DNA of 64,000 nt, taken from NCBI RefSeq assembly GCF_000190735.1, contig NC_015177.1, positions 1 through 64,000 on the forward strand, read 5' to 3'. The position numbers and the translations under genes are program-made. Within the stretch, counting starts at the first letter, position 1, and each line of letters opens with the position of its first letter. Origin of the DNA: Pseudopedobacter saltans DSM 12145. Its GTDB lineage: Bacteria > Bacteroidota > Bacteroidia > Sphingobacteriales > Sphingobacteriaceae. The notes below the pieces were generated by a model. The model searched no databases. It saw only the letters and a list, made by a program, of their open reading frames with translations, and had not been told where the DNA came from. Positions 1 through 8,406 of this stretch are shown here, piece by piece.

Positions 1-29
1 TAAAATATAGTTTTTAATGCCGATTTTTT

Positions 30-43
30 TTCGAATATTCGAA
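30..43. promoter_or_regulatory. 14-bp perfect palindrome upstream of dnaA
   Basis: TTCGAATATTCGAA is a perfect palindrome about 60 bases upstream of the dnaA start. No exact TAnnTTTG box lies in the 105 bases before dnaA, so the promoter may lie partly outside the window. The palindrome could be a protein-binding site, but no regulator is known to me for it. Its function is inference only. Confidence 0.35.
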
Positions 44-105
44 TCACGGAAATAGACACCCCCGTCAATTTCCATCGCATTTAAAATCAGATTATTAAGG
101 AAAAT

Positions 106-1533
106 ATGGAAAAAACTTGTGCCAGCGTTTGGAATAGCTGTCTTCAAATCATTAAGGATAATATACCGGCCCAAAGTTTCAAAACTTGGTTCGAACCTAT
201 ATCACCACTTAAACTTGAGGGGAGTGTTTTAACTATACAGGTACCGAGTTTGTTTTTCTACGAGTGGCTGGAGGAGCACTACGTAGGTCTACTTAGAAAA
301 ACAATCAAAAATCAATTGGGAGATGCAGGGAGATTAGAGTATAATATTGTTGTAGAGAAATCATCTGCACAAAAACCCTATACTACTAATATGCCCTCAA
401 GTGGTAACGGAGCAGAGGGCAAGAATCAATCTATGCCAATGCCTGTAGCATTGAATAAGGATATTAAAAATCCTTTTGTAATTCCTGGACTTAAAAAGTT
501 ACAGGTGGATCCTCAGCTAAATCCAAACTATACTTTCGAGAATTTTATCGAGGGGGATTGTAATCGTTTGGCAAGATCGGCGGGATATGCAGTTGCAGCA
601 AAACCGGGAGGTACCTCTTTTAACCCTTTGATGATTTACGGTGGTGTAGGATTAGGGAAAACTCACTTAGCGCAGGCTATTGGGAATGAAATTAAGGCTA
701 ATATGCCGGATAAATTGGTGATCTGTGTTTCTTGTGAGAAATTCTGCCAGCAGTTTGTCGACTCTTTGAAAAATAATACAATTAACGATTTCGTTAACTT
801 CTACCAGGCAATGGACGTAATCATAATGGATGACGTTCATAACTTTGCGGGTAAAGATAAGACACAGGATATTTTCTTCCACATTTTTAATCATTTACAC
901 CAGTCAGGGAAACAATTGATTTTAACTTCTGATAAAGCTCCTAAAGATTTAGCTGGTTTAGAAGAAAGATTATTATCAAGATTTAAATGGGGATTATCTG
1001 CCGATTTAACTGTGCCTGATATTGAAACTCGTATGGCGATCCTGAAGAAAAAAATGTATCAGGATGGTATCGAACTTCCGGAAGATGTTATTGAATATGT
1101 AGCCCATAATATAGATAATAACGTTCGCGAACTGGAAGGAGCTATGGTTTCTCTGTTGGCACAATCTACCTTGAACAAGAAAGAGGTCGATTTGGCTTTG
1201 GCAAAGCAGATGCTGAAGAATTTTATCAAAAACTCAAGCAAAGAGATTTCGATGGAATATATCCAAAAATTGGTTTGCGAATATTTTGAGGTTCCGGTTG
1301 ATATGGTGAAGTCAAAAACCAGAAAGAGAGAAATTGTACAGGCTCGTCAGATCTCCATGTATCTGGCGAAAAGTCACACCAAGACTTCGCTAAAGTCTAT
1401 AGGTGCATTCTTTGGTGGAAGAGATCATTCCACAGTAATTTACGCCTGCCAAACGGTTGAAGATTTAATTGATACAGATAAGAAATTTAAAACTTACGTT
1501 CACGATATTCAGAAGAAACTGAAGATGAACTAG
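106..1533 (+). CDS. dnaA: Chromosomal replication initiator DnaA
   Basis: DnaA binds DnaA boxes at oriC as an ATP-dependent filament, opens the origin and loads the replicative helicase. At 475 residues it has the usual length. Domain I (about 1-90) is followed by a variable linker. The AAA+ core carries Walker A GGVGLGKTH near residue 179 and Walker B MDDVH near 241, and VRELEGAM lies further on in the core. C-terminal domain IV holds the DnaA-box recognition signature GRDHSTV near 438. The ATG is preceded by AAGGA at a suitable distance, one of the few Shine-Dalgarno-like sites in the window. The gene stands alone and is closed by a hairpin terminator. No DnaA-box cluster is visible on either side, so the origin cannot be placed from this sequence. 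Confidence 0.98.
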   Translation: MEKTCASVWNSCLQIIKDNIPAQSFKTWFEPISPLKLEGSVLTIQVPSLFFYEWLEEHYVGLLRKTIKNQLGDAGRLEYNIVVEKSSAQKPYTTNMPSSGNGAEGKNQSMPMPVALNKDIKNPFVIPGLKKLQVDPQLNPNYTFENFIEGDCNRLARSAGYAVAAKPGGTSFNPLMIYGGVGLGKTHLAQAIGNEIKANMPDKLVICVSCEKFCQQFVDSLKNNTINDFVNFYQAMDVIIMDDVHNFAGKDKTQDIFFHIFNHLHQSGKQLILTSDKAPKDLAGLEERLLSRFKWGLSADLTVPDIETRMAILKKKMYQDGIELPEDVIEYVAHNIDNNVRELEGAMVSLLAQSTLNKKEVDLALAKQMLKNFIKNSSKEISMEYIQKLVCEYFEVPVDMVKSKTRKREIVQARQISMYLAKSHTKTSLKSIGAFFGGRDHSTVIYACQTVEDLIDTDKKFKTYVHDIQKKLKMN

Positions 1534-1554
1534 AGTACAGAGATAAAAAACAAG

Positions 1555-1583
1555 AAAGGGAAAGCATTAGCTCTCCCTTTTTT
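1555..1583 (+). terminator. Terminator after dnaA
   Basis: The arms AAAGGGA and TCCCTTT pair, with a short AGC/GCT inner stem, and are followed by T residues. This is a typical intrinsic terminator shape 20 bases after the dnaA stop. Confidence 0.7.
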
Positions 1584-1612
1584 GTTTTCTGTATATTAAG
1601 TTTTTAAACAAA

Positions 1613-1620
1613 TATTTTTG
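1613..1620 (+). promoter_or_regulatory. -7 promoter box TATTTTTG
   Basis: TATTTTTG is an exact match to the Bacteroidota -7 consensus TAnnTTTG and lies 43 bases before the ATG at 1663. It overlaps the TTG at 1618 that could otherwise be read as an earlier start, which favours the downstream ATG. No clear -33 TTG is seen at ideal spacing. Confidence 0.45.
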
Positions 1621-1662
1621 CAAGAAAAATGTTTATATTTATGTGTTTTTAATTCTATACTG

Positions 1663-2757
1663 ATGTATAAACCTTTACTTAACCTTAATTTATTTTATTG
1701 TTTTTTAGCAATAGGGTTAGCAAGTGTGTCTTGTGATGATAGAGAATTAATTGAAGATGCTGATACTGAAATTGTGTCAGATACAGTGGCTAATAATGGA
1801 AATATCGAATCCCCAACAGAAAATGGGTTTGTTGAGTTTTCCGAAGAAAATGCAGAATCTAAAATTTGGGAGGTTATAAAATGGAATACTTCTGACTTCA
1901 CAAGTGTATATTTCGTCAATCAACAAACCGGTTATATATGTGGTGAAAATGGAATTATTCTAAAGACTACTGATGGCGGAAAGACTTATTTAAATTTGAA
2001 TAGTGGGACAAATCAGTATTTGTATCATATAAAATTTATCAACGATTTGACAGGTTATGCTGTTGGAAATAATAAGACCATTCTCAAAACCACAAATGGA
2101 GGGAATACCTGGTCTGCTATAAATGTTTCTTTTTATGAAGACTTTAGGTCTGTATATTTCGTAAATGAAGAAATGGGATTTATTACTGGAAGTAATGGAA
2201 TTATTTTAAGAACTTCTGATAGTGGAAAGACATGGTTAAGAGTATATTCAGGAACCTATGGGGAAGGTGTTTATGGTATGTGCTTTTTAGATAATAAAAA
2301 AGGCTACGCATCGGGCAGGGGTGGCTTAATCTTAAAAACTATCGATGGCGGTATTTCATGGAACGCTCAACCAAATTTGCCATTTTTGGATGAGCAGCAT
2401 ATACTTACTTTTATTCATTTTACAGATAAAGATAATGGTTATATTGTGGGAGGAATCCCTACAGGTTACAATGGAAGTAGTGTTTTATTAAGGACTTTTA
2501 ATGGAGGAGAGAGCTGGCAACGAGTTCAGCTTCCAATATCGATAGATTATTTGACGGCAATAAAATTTGCTGATAAAAATGTTGGATATATTATAGGAGG
2601 ACAGGTTATAAATAATACATCTGTAATTTTAAAGACAATTGACGGAGGAAGTAACTGGACTAAGGAAAATGTTAATTCTTCTCGACAATATGGTTTGGAT
2701 ATAATTGGAAATAATGTCTTTTCTGTAGGTATGGATGGGACAATTTTAAAATGGTAA
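1663..2757 (+). CDS. Ycf48/BNR-repeat lipoprotein
   Basis: The protein (364 residues from the chosen ATG) starts with a lipoprotein signal ending in the lipobox ASVSC followed by DD, so it is probably anchored in a membrane. The rest is a run of about six repeats of the pattern 'GYxxGxxGxIlKTtDGGxtW', the hallmark of BNR/Ycf48-like beta-propellers. Family members include the photosystem II assembly factor Ycf48, but in non-photosynthetic Bacteroidota the function is unknown and may be surface binding or assembly. The frame stays open up to a TTG at 1618, but that codon lies in a promoter-like box, so the ATG at 1663 that begins the signal peptide is preferred. It is a single gene between dnaA and a convergent NUDIX gene. 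Confidence 0.8.
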   Translation: MYKPLLNLNLFYCFLAIGLASVSCDDRELIEDADTEIVSDTVANNGNIESPTENGFVEFSEENAESKIWEVIKWNTSDFTSVYFVNQQTGYICGENGIILKTTDGGKTYLNLNSGTNQYLYHIKFINDLTGYAVGNNKTILKTTNGGNTWSAINVSFYEDFRSVYFVNEEMGFITGSNGIILRTSDSGKTWLRVYSGTYGEGVYGMCFLDNKKGYASGRGGLILKTIDGGISWNAQPNLPFLDEQHILTFIHFTDKDNGYIVGGIPTGYNGSSVLLRTFNGGESWQRVQLPISIDYLTAIKFADKNVGYIIGGQVINNTSVILKTIDGGSNWTKENVNSSRQYGLDIIGNNVFSVGMDGTILKW

Positions 2758-2850
2758 ATATTATTGAATAGAAAGTGCTTAGCTTCTGAAGATTATAAAT
2801 CTTAGAATATATTCTTAGCTTTTATTAGAAAGCGGAAAAATCTGAGTTTG

Positions 2851-3405
2851 TTATTTTAAAGCTCCGATTTTTACCAACGCATACATTAATGCTGTAACGT
2901 GTAAGGCTTGTGGAAACTTATTCTCCAAAAGCAATTGTTTTACTTCCTCTATAGAATGCAAACTAACTTCAATATCCTCATGCTCATCTAAAGCCTGGTC
3001 TTGGATTTTCTTGCCACCTTTTGCCAAAAATCCATAGGTGATATTATTAGAAGTAGCAGGATTAGGGTAAATAGTAGATATCAGTTCAATATCTTCAAAC
3101 AAATATCCGGTTTCTTCTAAAAGCTCTCTTCTTATTGCATCTTTTGGATCTTCATCCCGGTCGATAACCCCGCCGGGAATTTCGAGAGAGATAATATCTG
3201 CAGCATGGCGATATTGTTTAATTAAAAGAACCTCATTATTTTCGGTAATGGCAACTGCATTAGCCCAGTTTGGATACTCGAGTACGTAATAATCGCTAGC
3301 TATTTTTCCATTTGGTAATTCACAGGCATCGACTCTCAATGTTGCCCAGGGCGATTTACTGATATATTTAGAAGTTAGTTTTGTCCACTTTTTTATTGTT
3401 GTCAT
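2851..3405 (-). CDS. NUDIX hydrolase, ADP-ribose pyrophosphatase-like
   Basis: This 184-residue protein carries a complete Nudix box at residues 78-100 (GG...E...REL.EETG), which binds the metal and the diphosphate. The preceding EVLLIKQYRHA segment is typical of the ADP-ribose/ADP-sugar pyrophosphatase branch (NudF-like), which hydrolyses nucleoside diphosphate sugars to a sugar phosphate and a nucleoside monophosphate. No signal peptide is seen, so it is cytoplasmic. The exact substrate cannot be told from sequence. It is a single gene, convergent with the Ycf48-like gene. Confidence 0.88.
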   Translation of the reverse strand: MTTIKKWTKLTSKYISKSPWATLRVDACELPNGKIASDYYVLEYPNWANAVAITENNEVLLIKQYRHAADIISLEIPGGVIDRDEDPKDAIRRELLEETGYLFEDIELISTIYPNPATSNNITYGFLAKGGKKIQDQALDEHEDIEVSLHSIEEVKQLLLENKFPQALHVTALMYALVKIGALK

Positions 3406-3601
3406 TCCTGTTTAAATTTGAAGTATAAACCAAAAGGGGGTTACTCGTGAAAGCTATAAGGATGATCTATAAGTTTATTAATACTTCAATTAGTAGTTGA
3501 GTTGTTAATGTCTTGTTGTTATTGTTTAAACTGTTGGGTTAGTGTTATTTCTGGTAAATATTGTTTCTCAATATCCAATACGCTTTACCCAATAGTATTA
3601 G

Positions 3602-4363
3602 CTACCAGCTTCCGCTACTACCGCCGCCACCAAAGCTACCTCCACCGAAACCTCCAAATCCACCACCGGAGCCTCCTCCAAATCCTCCAGAGCCTCCGCG
3701 ACCAGAGTTCCCCAGACCATTTAAAATGGACCACCAAAAAATATCGGCTCCACCTCTGCCTCCAATCACATTTCGTCCACCACCACGTCCGCCGCGGCCT
3801 ATTAATACGATAACGATAATTATGATTAATATAACCAGGCCAATAGGGAATCCTTCTCCATTACCTCTTTTACGCCCATCCCCTTTATATTCGCCTTTAT
3901 TGTAGCTGATTATTGCTGAAGTTGCGGCATCTAATCCTTCGTAATAATTTCCAGTCCTAAAATAAGGTTTGATTTCGTTGTCGATAATTCGCTTTGTAAT
4001 GATATCGGGAAGCATGCCTTCCATTCCATATCCAGTCTGGATAGTAACCTTTCTATCGTTTATAGCAGCCAATATAATTACACCAGTATTTTTTTCTTTA
4101 CCCCCCACTCCCCAGGCTCTTCCCAGCCGGTATCCATAGTCGCTAATGTCATAGCCGTCTAACGACCTGATTAAAACGACGGTAACCTGAATAGATGTAG
4201 AGTCGTCAAAGGCCACTAGTTTGTTTTCAAGGGCCTGTTTTTGGTCATTAGAAAGTGTTCCTGTATAGTCGTTAACCAGGGTGTTGGGCTTTGGTGGGAA
4301 ATCCTGGGCTTTGGAGAATAGCGTACCTATAACGAGTAAAAAGGCAAAAAGTATTTTTTTCAT
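3602..4363 (-). CDS. TPM-domain membrane protein with Gly-rich tail (YgcG family)
   Basis: The 253-residue protein has a signal peptide (1-19), a TPM domain (about 25-155) with the typical segments 'NDYTGTLS' and 'RAWGVGGKEKNTGVIIL', one transmembrane helix (about 171-189), and a tail from 190 to 253 made almost only of Gly, Ser and Phe. TPM domains are named after TLP18.3, Psb32 and MOLO-1 and are linked to membrane-protein quality control or assembly. The exact activity in bacteria is unsettled. It is the last gene of a lemA-TPM-TPM operon, 10 bases after the preceding gene. The strongly biased tail creates long spurious frames on the other strand. Confidence 0.87.
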   Translation of the reverse strand: MKKILFAFLLVIGTLFSKAQDFPPKPNTLVNDYTGTLSNDQKQALENKLVAFDDSTSIQVTVVLIRSLDGYDISDYGYRLGRAWGVGGKEKNTGVIILAAINDRKVTIQTGYGMEGMLPDIITKRIIDNEIKPYFRTGNYYEGLDAATSAIISYNKGEYKGDGRKRGNGEGFPIGLVILIIIIVIVLIGRGGRGGGRNVIGGRGGADIFWWSILNGLGNSGRGGSGGFGGGSGGGFGGFGGGSFGGGGSSGSW

Positions 4364-4373
4364 CTATGTGTGT

Positions 4374-4802
4374 TTAGCTAAGAAAAACAATGTCATCCGG
4401 TAATTCGTTAGTGTCGTTTTCTTGATATGGAAAAAACTTTTTCAATTGTTTTCCCGCTTCGATAATGCCAAGGCTAATTCCTTCAGCCAGATTATTTTCT
4501 TTAAAGTGTTGAGTCATGAGTTCTTTTGTGCTATGCCAAAAGTTGTCAGGTACTAATTTGTTGATTCCTTCATCACCTAAAATAGCAAACTTGTGATCGT
4601 CTGTAGCGATATATACAAGAACGCCGTTTTTTAGTTTGGTTTGCTCCATGCCTAAATCGTAAAAGCATTGAATTGCTCTTTCGTAAGGATCAGTCTTGCA
4701 ATGTTTTTCAAGACAGACCCTGATTTCACCAGAGGTAGATTTTTCTGCCCATTCAATGGCCTCTTTTACTTTTTCTTGTTCTTTCTCGCTTAACTTTGCC
4801 AT
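4374..4802 (-). CDS. TPM-domain protein, cytosolic form
   Basis: This 142-residue protein is a second, shorter TPM domain without a signal peptide or glycine tail. Segments such as 'EWAEKSTSGEIRVCLEKHC', 'GVLVYIATDDHKFAILGDEGIN' and 'LAEGISLGIIEAGKQLKKFFP' fit the family. It lies between lemA and the larger TPM gene, with 75 and 10 bases to its neighbours, so the three are probably one transcription unit. The conserved lemA-TPM-TPM arrangement in Bacteroidota suggests a joint membrane-associated role that is not defined biochemically. Confidence 0.85.
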   Translation of the reverse strand: MAKLSEKEQEKVKEAIEWAEKSTSGEIRVCLEKHCKTDPYERAIQCFYDLGMEQTKLKNGVLVYIATDDHKFAILGDEGINKLVPDNFWHSTKELMTQHFKENNLAEGISLGIIEAGKQLKKFFPYQENDTNELPDDIVFLS

Positions 4803-4877
4803 ATTCTGATTAATGAGTGTTTTTCAGAAGGTCTGTCATATTTATTACAGACCTTCTGAATGAAATGAGATATTCAT

Positions 4878-5456
4878 TTAAAACTTAACTTCCGGAGCTT
4901 TATTAGCACCAGCTTCTGCAGTAAAGCTTCCTTTTTGGGAAAATCCAAACATTCCCGCAAAGATGTTATTAGGGAATCTTCTGATGTTTGTATTGTATTC
5001 TTGTACCGCCTGATTGAAATCTCTTCTGGCTACAGCAATTCTATTTTCTGTACCCTCGATCTGAGTCTGTAAATCTAAAAAGTTTTGATTTGCTTTCAAT
5101 TCCGGATATTGTTCGGAAACTACCATTAGCCTGCCTAAAGCCTGGCTTAACTGTCCCTGTGATTCCTGGAACTTTTTGATGTTCTCTTCTGTTAGTTGAT
5201 CAGGGTTGACCTGAATAGAGGTAGCTTTGGCTCTTGCTTCAATCACCTGTGTTAAGGTTTCTTTCTCGAAATTGGCAGCGCCCTTAACAGTATTAACCAG
5301 ATTCTGGATAAGATCTGCTCTTCTTTGATACTGGTTCTCTACCTCCCCCCATTGCGCCTTAACTTTTTCGTCAAGTGCCACATTGGTATTGTACCCGCAA
5401 GAATTAAGAGAAATAACAGCAATTAATGCTATAAATCCGTAAAGTAGTTTTTTCAT
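4878..5456 (-). CDS. lemA: LemA family protein
   Basis: The 192-residue product begins with a hydrophobic N-terminus ending in LNSC, so it may be a lipoprotein or stay anchored by the helix. The body is all-helical, with the LemA signature region 'QYQRRADLIQNLVNTVKGAA' and 'YPELKANQNFLDLQTQIEGTENRIAVARRDFNQAVQEYN'. LemA proteins present a small helical bundle outside the cytoplasmic membrane, and their role is not established. The frame extends 8 codons upstream to an ATG at 5480, but the start at 5456 (MKKLLYGF) gives a normal signal peptide. It is the first gene of the operon with the two TPM genes. Confidence 0.88.
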   Translation of the reverse strand: MKKLLYGFIALIAVISLNSCGYNTNVALDEKVKAQWGEVENQYQRRADLIQNLVNTVKGAANFEKETLTQVIEARAKATSIQVNPDQLTEENIKKFQESQGQLSQALGRLMVVSEQYPELKANQNFLDLQTQIEGTENRIAVARRDFNQAVQEYNTNIRRFPNNIFAGMFGFSQKGSFTAEAGANKAPEVKF

Positions 5457-5505
5457 TTTTCTAAGTTTTTGATATTGCAATTTACGGTTTAGACTTCAAA
5501 TTTTA

Positions 5506-5513
5506 TACCTTTG
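5506..5513 (+). promoter_or_regulatory. -7 promoter box TACCTTTG
   Basis: TACCTTTG matches TAnnTTTG exactly and lies 34 bases before the ATG at 5547. This supports that start over the TTG at 5511, which lies inside the box. Confidence 0.55.
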
Positions 5514-5546
5514 TTACGATTCGGGATAAATACCCGACAAATTAGC

Positions 5547-7112
5547 ATGATAAAGGAAATTGAAGTAGTCATTTCTCCCGACTATATATTCAACAAAGAC
5601 AAAATAACAGACCAAGTTATTCGACAGTCAGGTGTAAAACCTAATTCCCTAAAACATTATTCGATTAGAAAACGATCTATAGACGCCCGAGGAAAGAATG
5701 TGGTTTACCGACTTAAGGTTGTTTTATATATCGACGAAAATCCACTTCTCGAGCAACAGAGGTTTGCTTATCAACATGTAAAAGATGCGGAGGTTGTGAT
5801 AGTTGTTGGTGCTGGACCGGCGGGACTTTTTGCTGCATTGAGATTGATAGAATTGGGATTAAAGCCTGTTGTGATAGAACGCGGTAAAGATGTTAAGCAA
5901 CGTAGGCGCGATTTGGCAGCTATTAATAAACTTGGAGTCGTAAATCCAGAATCTAATTATTGCTTTGGTGAAGGCGGTGCCGGAACTTACTCAGACGGTA
6001 AACTGTATACAAGGTCTAATAAGAGAGGAGATGTTAATAAAATGCTTCAGATTTTTGTGGATCATGGTGCTACTGAAGACATTTTGATTGATGCCAGACC
6101 ACATATTGGAACGAATAAACTGCCTCAGATTATTCAGGGAATTAGGGAAACCATAATTACTTCTGGAGGTGAAGTTCATTTTGATACCAAATTAGAGGAT
6201 ATACTTATCGATAGCCAGGGTATTAAGGCGGCGGTAACAAATAAAGGCACAATAGAAGGCAAGGCCTTAATTCTCGCTACGGGACATTCTGCAAAGGATA
6301 TCTACTATCTTTTAGACAGAAAAAATATTTTACTGGAATCCAAACCATTTGCGTTGGGCGTCCGGATTGAACATCCGCAGGAAATCATAGATCAATCTCA
6401 ATACCATTGCGAAATAAGACATGAAAACTTACCTCCTTCTTATTACAGTTTGGTAGAGCAGGTTGGTGGAAGAGGAGTATTTTCGTTCTGTATGTGTCCG
6501 GGAGGGATTATAGCTCCTTGTGCAACGGATGAACGTGAAATTGTAGTAAATGGATGGAGCCCGTCTAAAAGGAATAATCCATTTGCAAACTCGGGGACAG
6601 TTGTCCAGGTGAATTTAAGTGATATTGAAAATCCGGAAAGCCCTTTGGCTATGCTTGAGTTTCAGCATGCAGTTGAAAAAAGGGCTTTTCAAATAGGAGG
6701 AGGTGACTTAAAGGCGCCAGCTCAGCGTATGGTTGATTTTGTAAATAGAAAAATCTCTTCCGATTTACCCGAAAACTCTTATTTACCAGGTCTAAGTTCT
6801 GCAGATTTGTACGAAGTGCTTCCCCCATTCGTAGCGAAAAGTTTGGCAGGCGCTTTGCCTGTTTTTGGAAAGAAAATGGCGGGCATAAAAGGCAAGCCGG
6901 GATATTTTACCAATGACGCAGTTTTGGTCGGTGTGGAATCCAGAACATCGTCGGCAGTTAGGATTCCCAGAGACAGAGACACGCTACAACATCCGCAAGT
7001 AGCTGGATTATTTCCATGCGCAGAAGGAGCCGGATATGCTGGTGGTATAATTTCTGCTGCTATTGATGGACAGGCTTGTGCAGACGGTGTGTATAAATTT
7101 CTTAAGGGCTAG
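5547..7112 (+). CDS. FAD-dependent oxidoreductase (COG2509-like)
   Basis: The 521-residue cytoplasmic flavoprotein has an N-terminal domain of about 85 residues (beginning 'MIKEIEVVISPDYIFNKD') and then a dinucleotide-binding motif VGAGPAGLFAALR near residue 89. Further landmarks are 'SNYCFGEGGAGTYSDGKL' and a C-terminal 'PCAEGAGYAGGIISAAIDG'. This arrangement is that of COG2509 'uncharacterized FAD-dependent dehydrogenases', which occur widely. Their substrate is unknown. The longer frame from a TTG at 5511 is disfavoured because that codon falls in a promoter-like box. It stands alone, divergent from lemA. Confidence 0.88.
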   Translation: MIKEIEVVISPDYIFNKDKITDQVIRQSGVKPNSLKHYSIRKRSIDARGKNVVYRLKVVLYIDENPLLEQQRFAYQHVKDAEVVIVVGAGPAGLFAALRLIELGLKPVVIERGKDVKQRRRDLAAINKLGVVNPESNYCFGEGGAGTYSDGKLYTRSNKRGDVNKMLQIFVDHGATEDILIDARPHIGTNKLPQIIQGIRETIITSGGEVHFDTKLEDILIDSQGIKAAVTNKGTIEGKALILATGHSAKDIYYLLDRKNILLESKPFALGVRIEHPQEIIDQSQYHCEIRHENLPPSYYSLVEQVGGRGVFSFCMCPGGIIAPCATDEREIVVNGWSPSKRNNPFANSGTVVQVNLSDIENPESPLAMLEFQHAVEKRAFQIGGGDLKAPAQRMVDFVNRKISSDLPENSYLPGLSSADLYEVLPPFVAKSLAGALPVFGKKMAGIKGKPGYFTNDAVLVGVESRTSSAVRIPRDRDTLQHPQVAGLFPCAEGAGYAGGIISAAIDGQACADGVYKFLKG

Positions 7113-7229
7113 AGAAGTTAATTGCTTATAGTCTGATGGTAGAATCTAATGCAATAAAAAGATTTAATTATCGAAGACCGGTAGTCTGATAAAAAGCAAT
7201 AATTGTGTTAACTAATGAGCTTAAATAAT

Positions 7230-7592
7230 ATGAAAAAGAAAACATTGGTTTTAGGAGCTAGTACAAACCCTGCAAGATATTCTTATCTGGCAGCAAACAG
7301 ATTGGTTAACCACGGACATCCAATTATAAATGTAGGTTTAAAAAAGGGAGAGCTTGCTGGAACGTCAATAGAAAGACCGGAAGAAATTCATACTGATATA
7401 GATACAATAACGCTTTATGTGGGCCCTGCCCATCAAAAAGATTTGTATGATTATATCTTAAAAACCAAACCTAAAAGAATAATATTTAATCCGGGTACAG
7501 AAAATAGAGAATTGGAGGAAAAAGCCCAGGATTTGGGAATAGAGACAGAAAGAGCTTGTACGCTGGTGTTACTATCTACAGGCGAATATTAA
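7230..7592 (+). CDS. CoA-binding domain protein (YccU-like)
   Basis: This small cytoplasmic protein (about 120 residues) consists of one CoA-binding Rossmann domain. It starts with 'KKTLVLGASTNPARYSYLAANRL' and continues through 'VGPAHQKDLYDYIL' to 'IIFNPGTEN', the pattern of the succinyl-CoA ligase alpha-like CoA_binding_2 family. No enzymatic activity is assigned to the family. The start at 7230 (MKKKT) resembles orthologues as I know them. An in-frame ATG at 7215 would add five residues. It is followed by a strong bidirectional terminator. Confidence 0.87.
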   Translation: MKKKTLVLGASTNPARYSYLAANRLVNHGHPIINVGLKKGELAGTSIERPEEIHTDIDTITLYVGPAHQKDLYDYILKTKPKRIIFNPGTENRELEEKAQDLGIETERACTLVLLSTGEY

Positions 7593-7726
7593 CAATGAAC
7601 TTTAAAAGTTGGATTTGGTTATGATCTGAAAATGTTAAAGAATTTTCATCCTTCGTTCATCTTTCGTTATGAGCTATATTGCAGATGCTTTAGAAATGCT
7701 CCATTAAGAGAATGTTATTTTATATT

Positions 7727-7770
7727 AAAGAAGGTATCTAAAAAGTGTTAGTTAGATACCTTCTTTTTTT
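7727..7770. terminator. Strong bidirectional terminator
   Basis: A perfect 15-bp stem (arms 7727-7741 and 7752-7766, beginning AAAGAAGGTATC) with a 10-base loop is followed by a T run on the plus strand, and an A run precedes it. It separates the convergent CoA-binding gene and the lipoprotein gene. Confidence 0.9.
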
Positions 7771-7777
7771 AGAATCA

Positions 7778-8227
7778 TTATTTACAGTTCGTTGGCTTTA
7801 AGTTGAAGCCTTTTCCAAAATCGATTTGAGCGCCCGGCTTGAAATATGTTTTTCCTAAATAGGTTTCAATTTCACCATACCCCTGCGATAACTCTTCTCC
7901 CTGTTTAAGAAATACCAACGGGTTTTTAGATGGTGTTCCGTTTAAATCAAAAGAGTAGTCTACAAACAGAGTATCTCCCCTAAATTCACCAGAAATATCT
8001 CCCTGTGTATTTTGCTTCTCTTTAAATCTAAAAGCCAAGCTTCCTTGTACTTTTCCATCGTGATTGTGGATATGCATGTCTAAAGTATCGGCATTTGTAA
8101 TTGCCTGATAGCACTGGTCATGCATTGAATGATCTTCTGTAGTGGCTTGCTGTGTTTGTTTGGGGTTTTGGTTGCAGGCTAATAAAACAGATGACATTAT
8201 ACTGCTTATAAAAAATAATTTTTTCAT
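7778..8227 (-). CDS. Small lipoprotein of unknown function
   Basis: The 149-residue protein begins with a lipoprotein signal (MKKLFFISS...) and the lipobox VLLAC, giving a mature protein starting CNQNPKQTQQ. A His-rich stretch (DHSMHDQC and later HIHNHDG) could bind metal, but this is conjecture. The rest is predicted beta-rich ('GDISGEFRGDTLFVDYSFDLNG'). I do not recognise a named family, although similar small lipoproteins are common in Sphingobacteriaceae. It is a single gene, divergent from the glycan locus. Confidence 0.75.
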   Translation of the reverse strand: MKKLFFISSIMSSVLLACNQNPKQTQQATTEDHSMHDQCYQAITNADTLDMHIHNHDGKVQGSLAFRFKEKQNTQGDISGEFRGDTLFVDYSFDLNGTPSKNPLVFLKQGEELSQGYGEIETYLGKTYFKPGAQIDFGKGFNLKPTNCK

Positions 8228-8406
8228 AAATAAAATTAAAGAAGTTAATACGTAACATAAATATAATAAGAAAATTAATTAGATGAGAATTGTTTGTGTT
8301 AAAGCGAATTTTTAAAGTTACAGTTTTTACTAAAAAAAATAATTAAGTGATCTTTTAATAATTATAAAAATTAATAACTTTAGTTTGTTATTAAAATTAA
8401 TTAAAT

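Noticed and set aside
1-1662. oriC next to dnaA
   Set aside because: No cluster of DnaA boxes or AT-rich unwinding element with boxes could be read on either side of dnaA.
3502-3905. Two long plus-strand frames rich in Pro, Arg and His
   Set aside because: They mirror the Gly-rich tail of the TPM protein on the other strand. Their composition is a by-product of GGN codons.
7183-7197. AGTCTGATAAAAAGC here and again at 39814-39828
   Set aside because: A 15-base match between two AT-rich intergenic sites is expected about once or twice by chance in 64 kb, and the flanks do not match.
8283-8295. ATGAGAATTGTTT upstream of the phosphodiesterase gene and again at 18918-18930 before susC
   Set aside because: A shared ROK site was considered, but a 13-base match is expected many times by chance in this window, it has no symmetry, and it is absent at the ROK-flavoprotein divergon.
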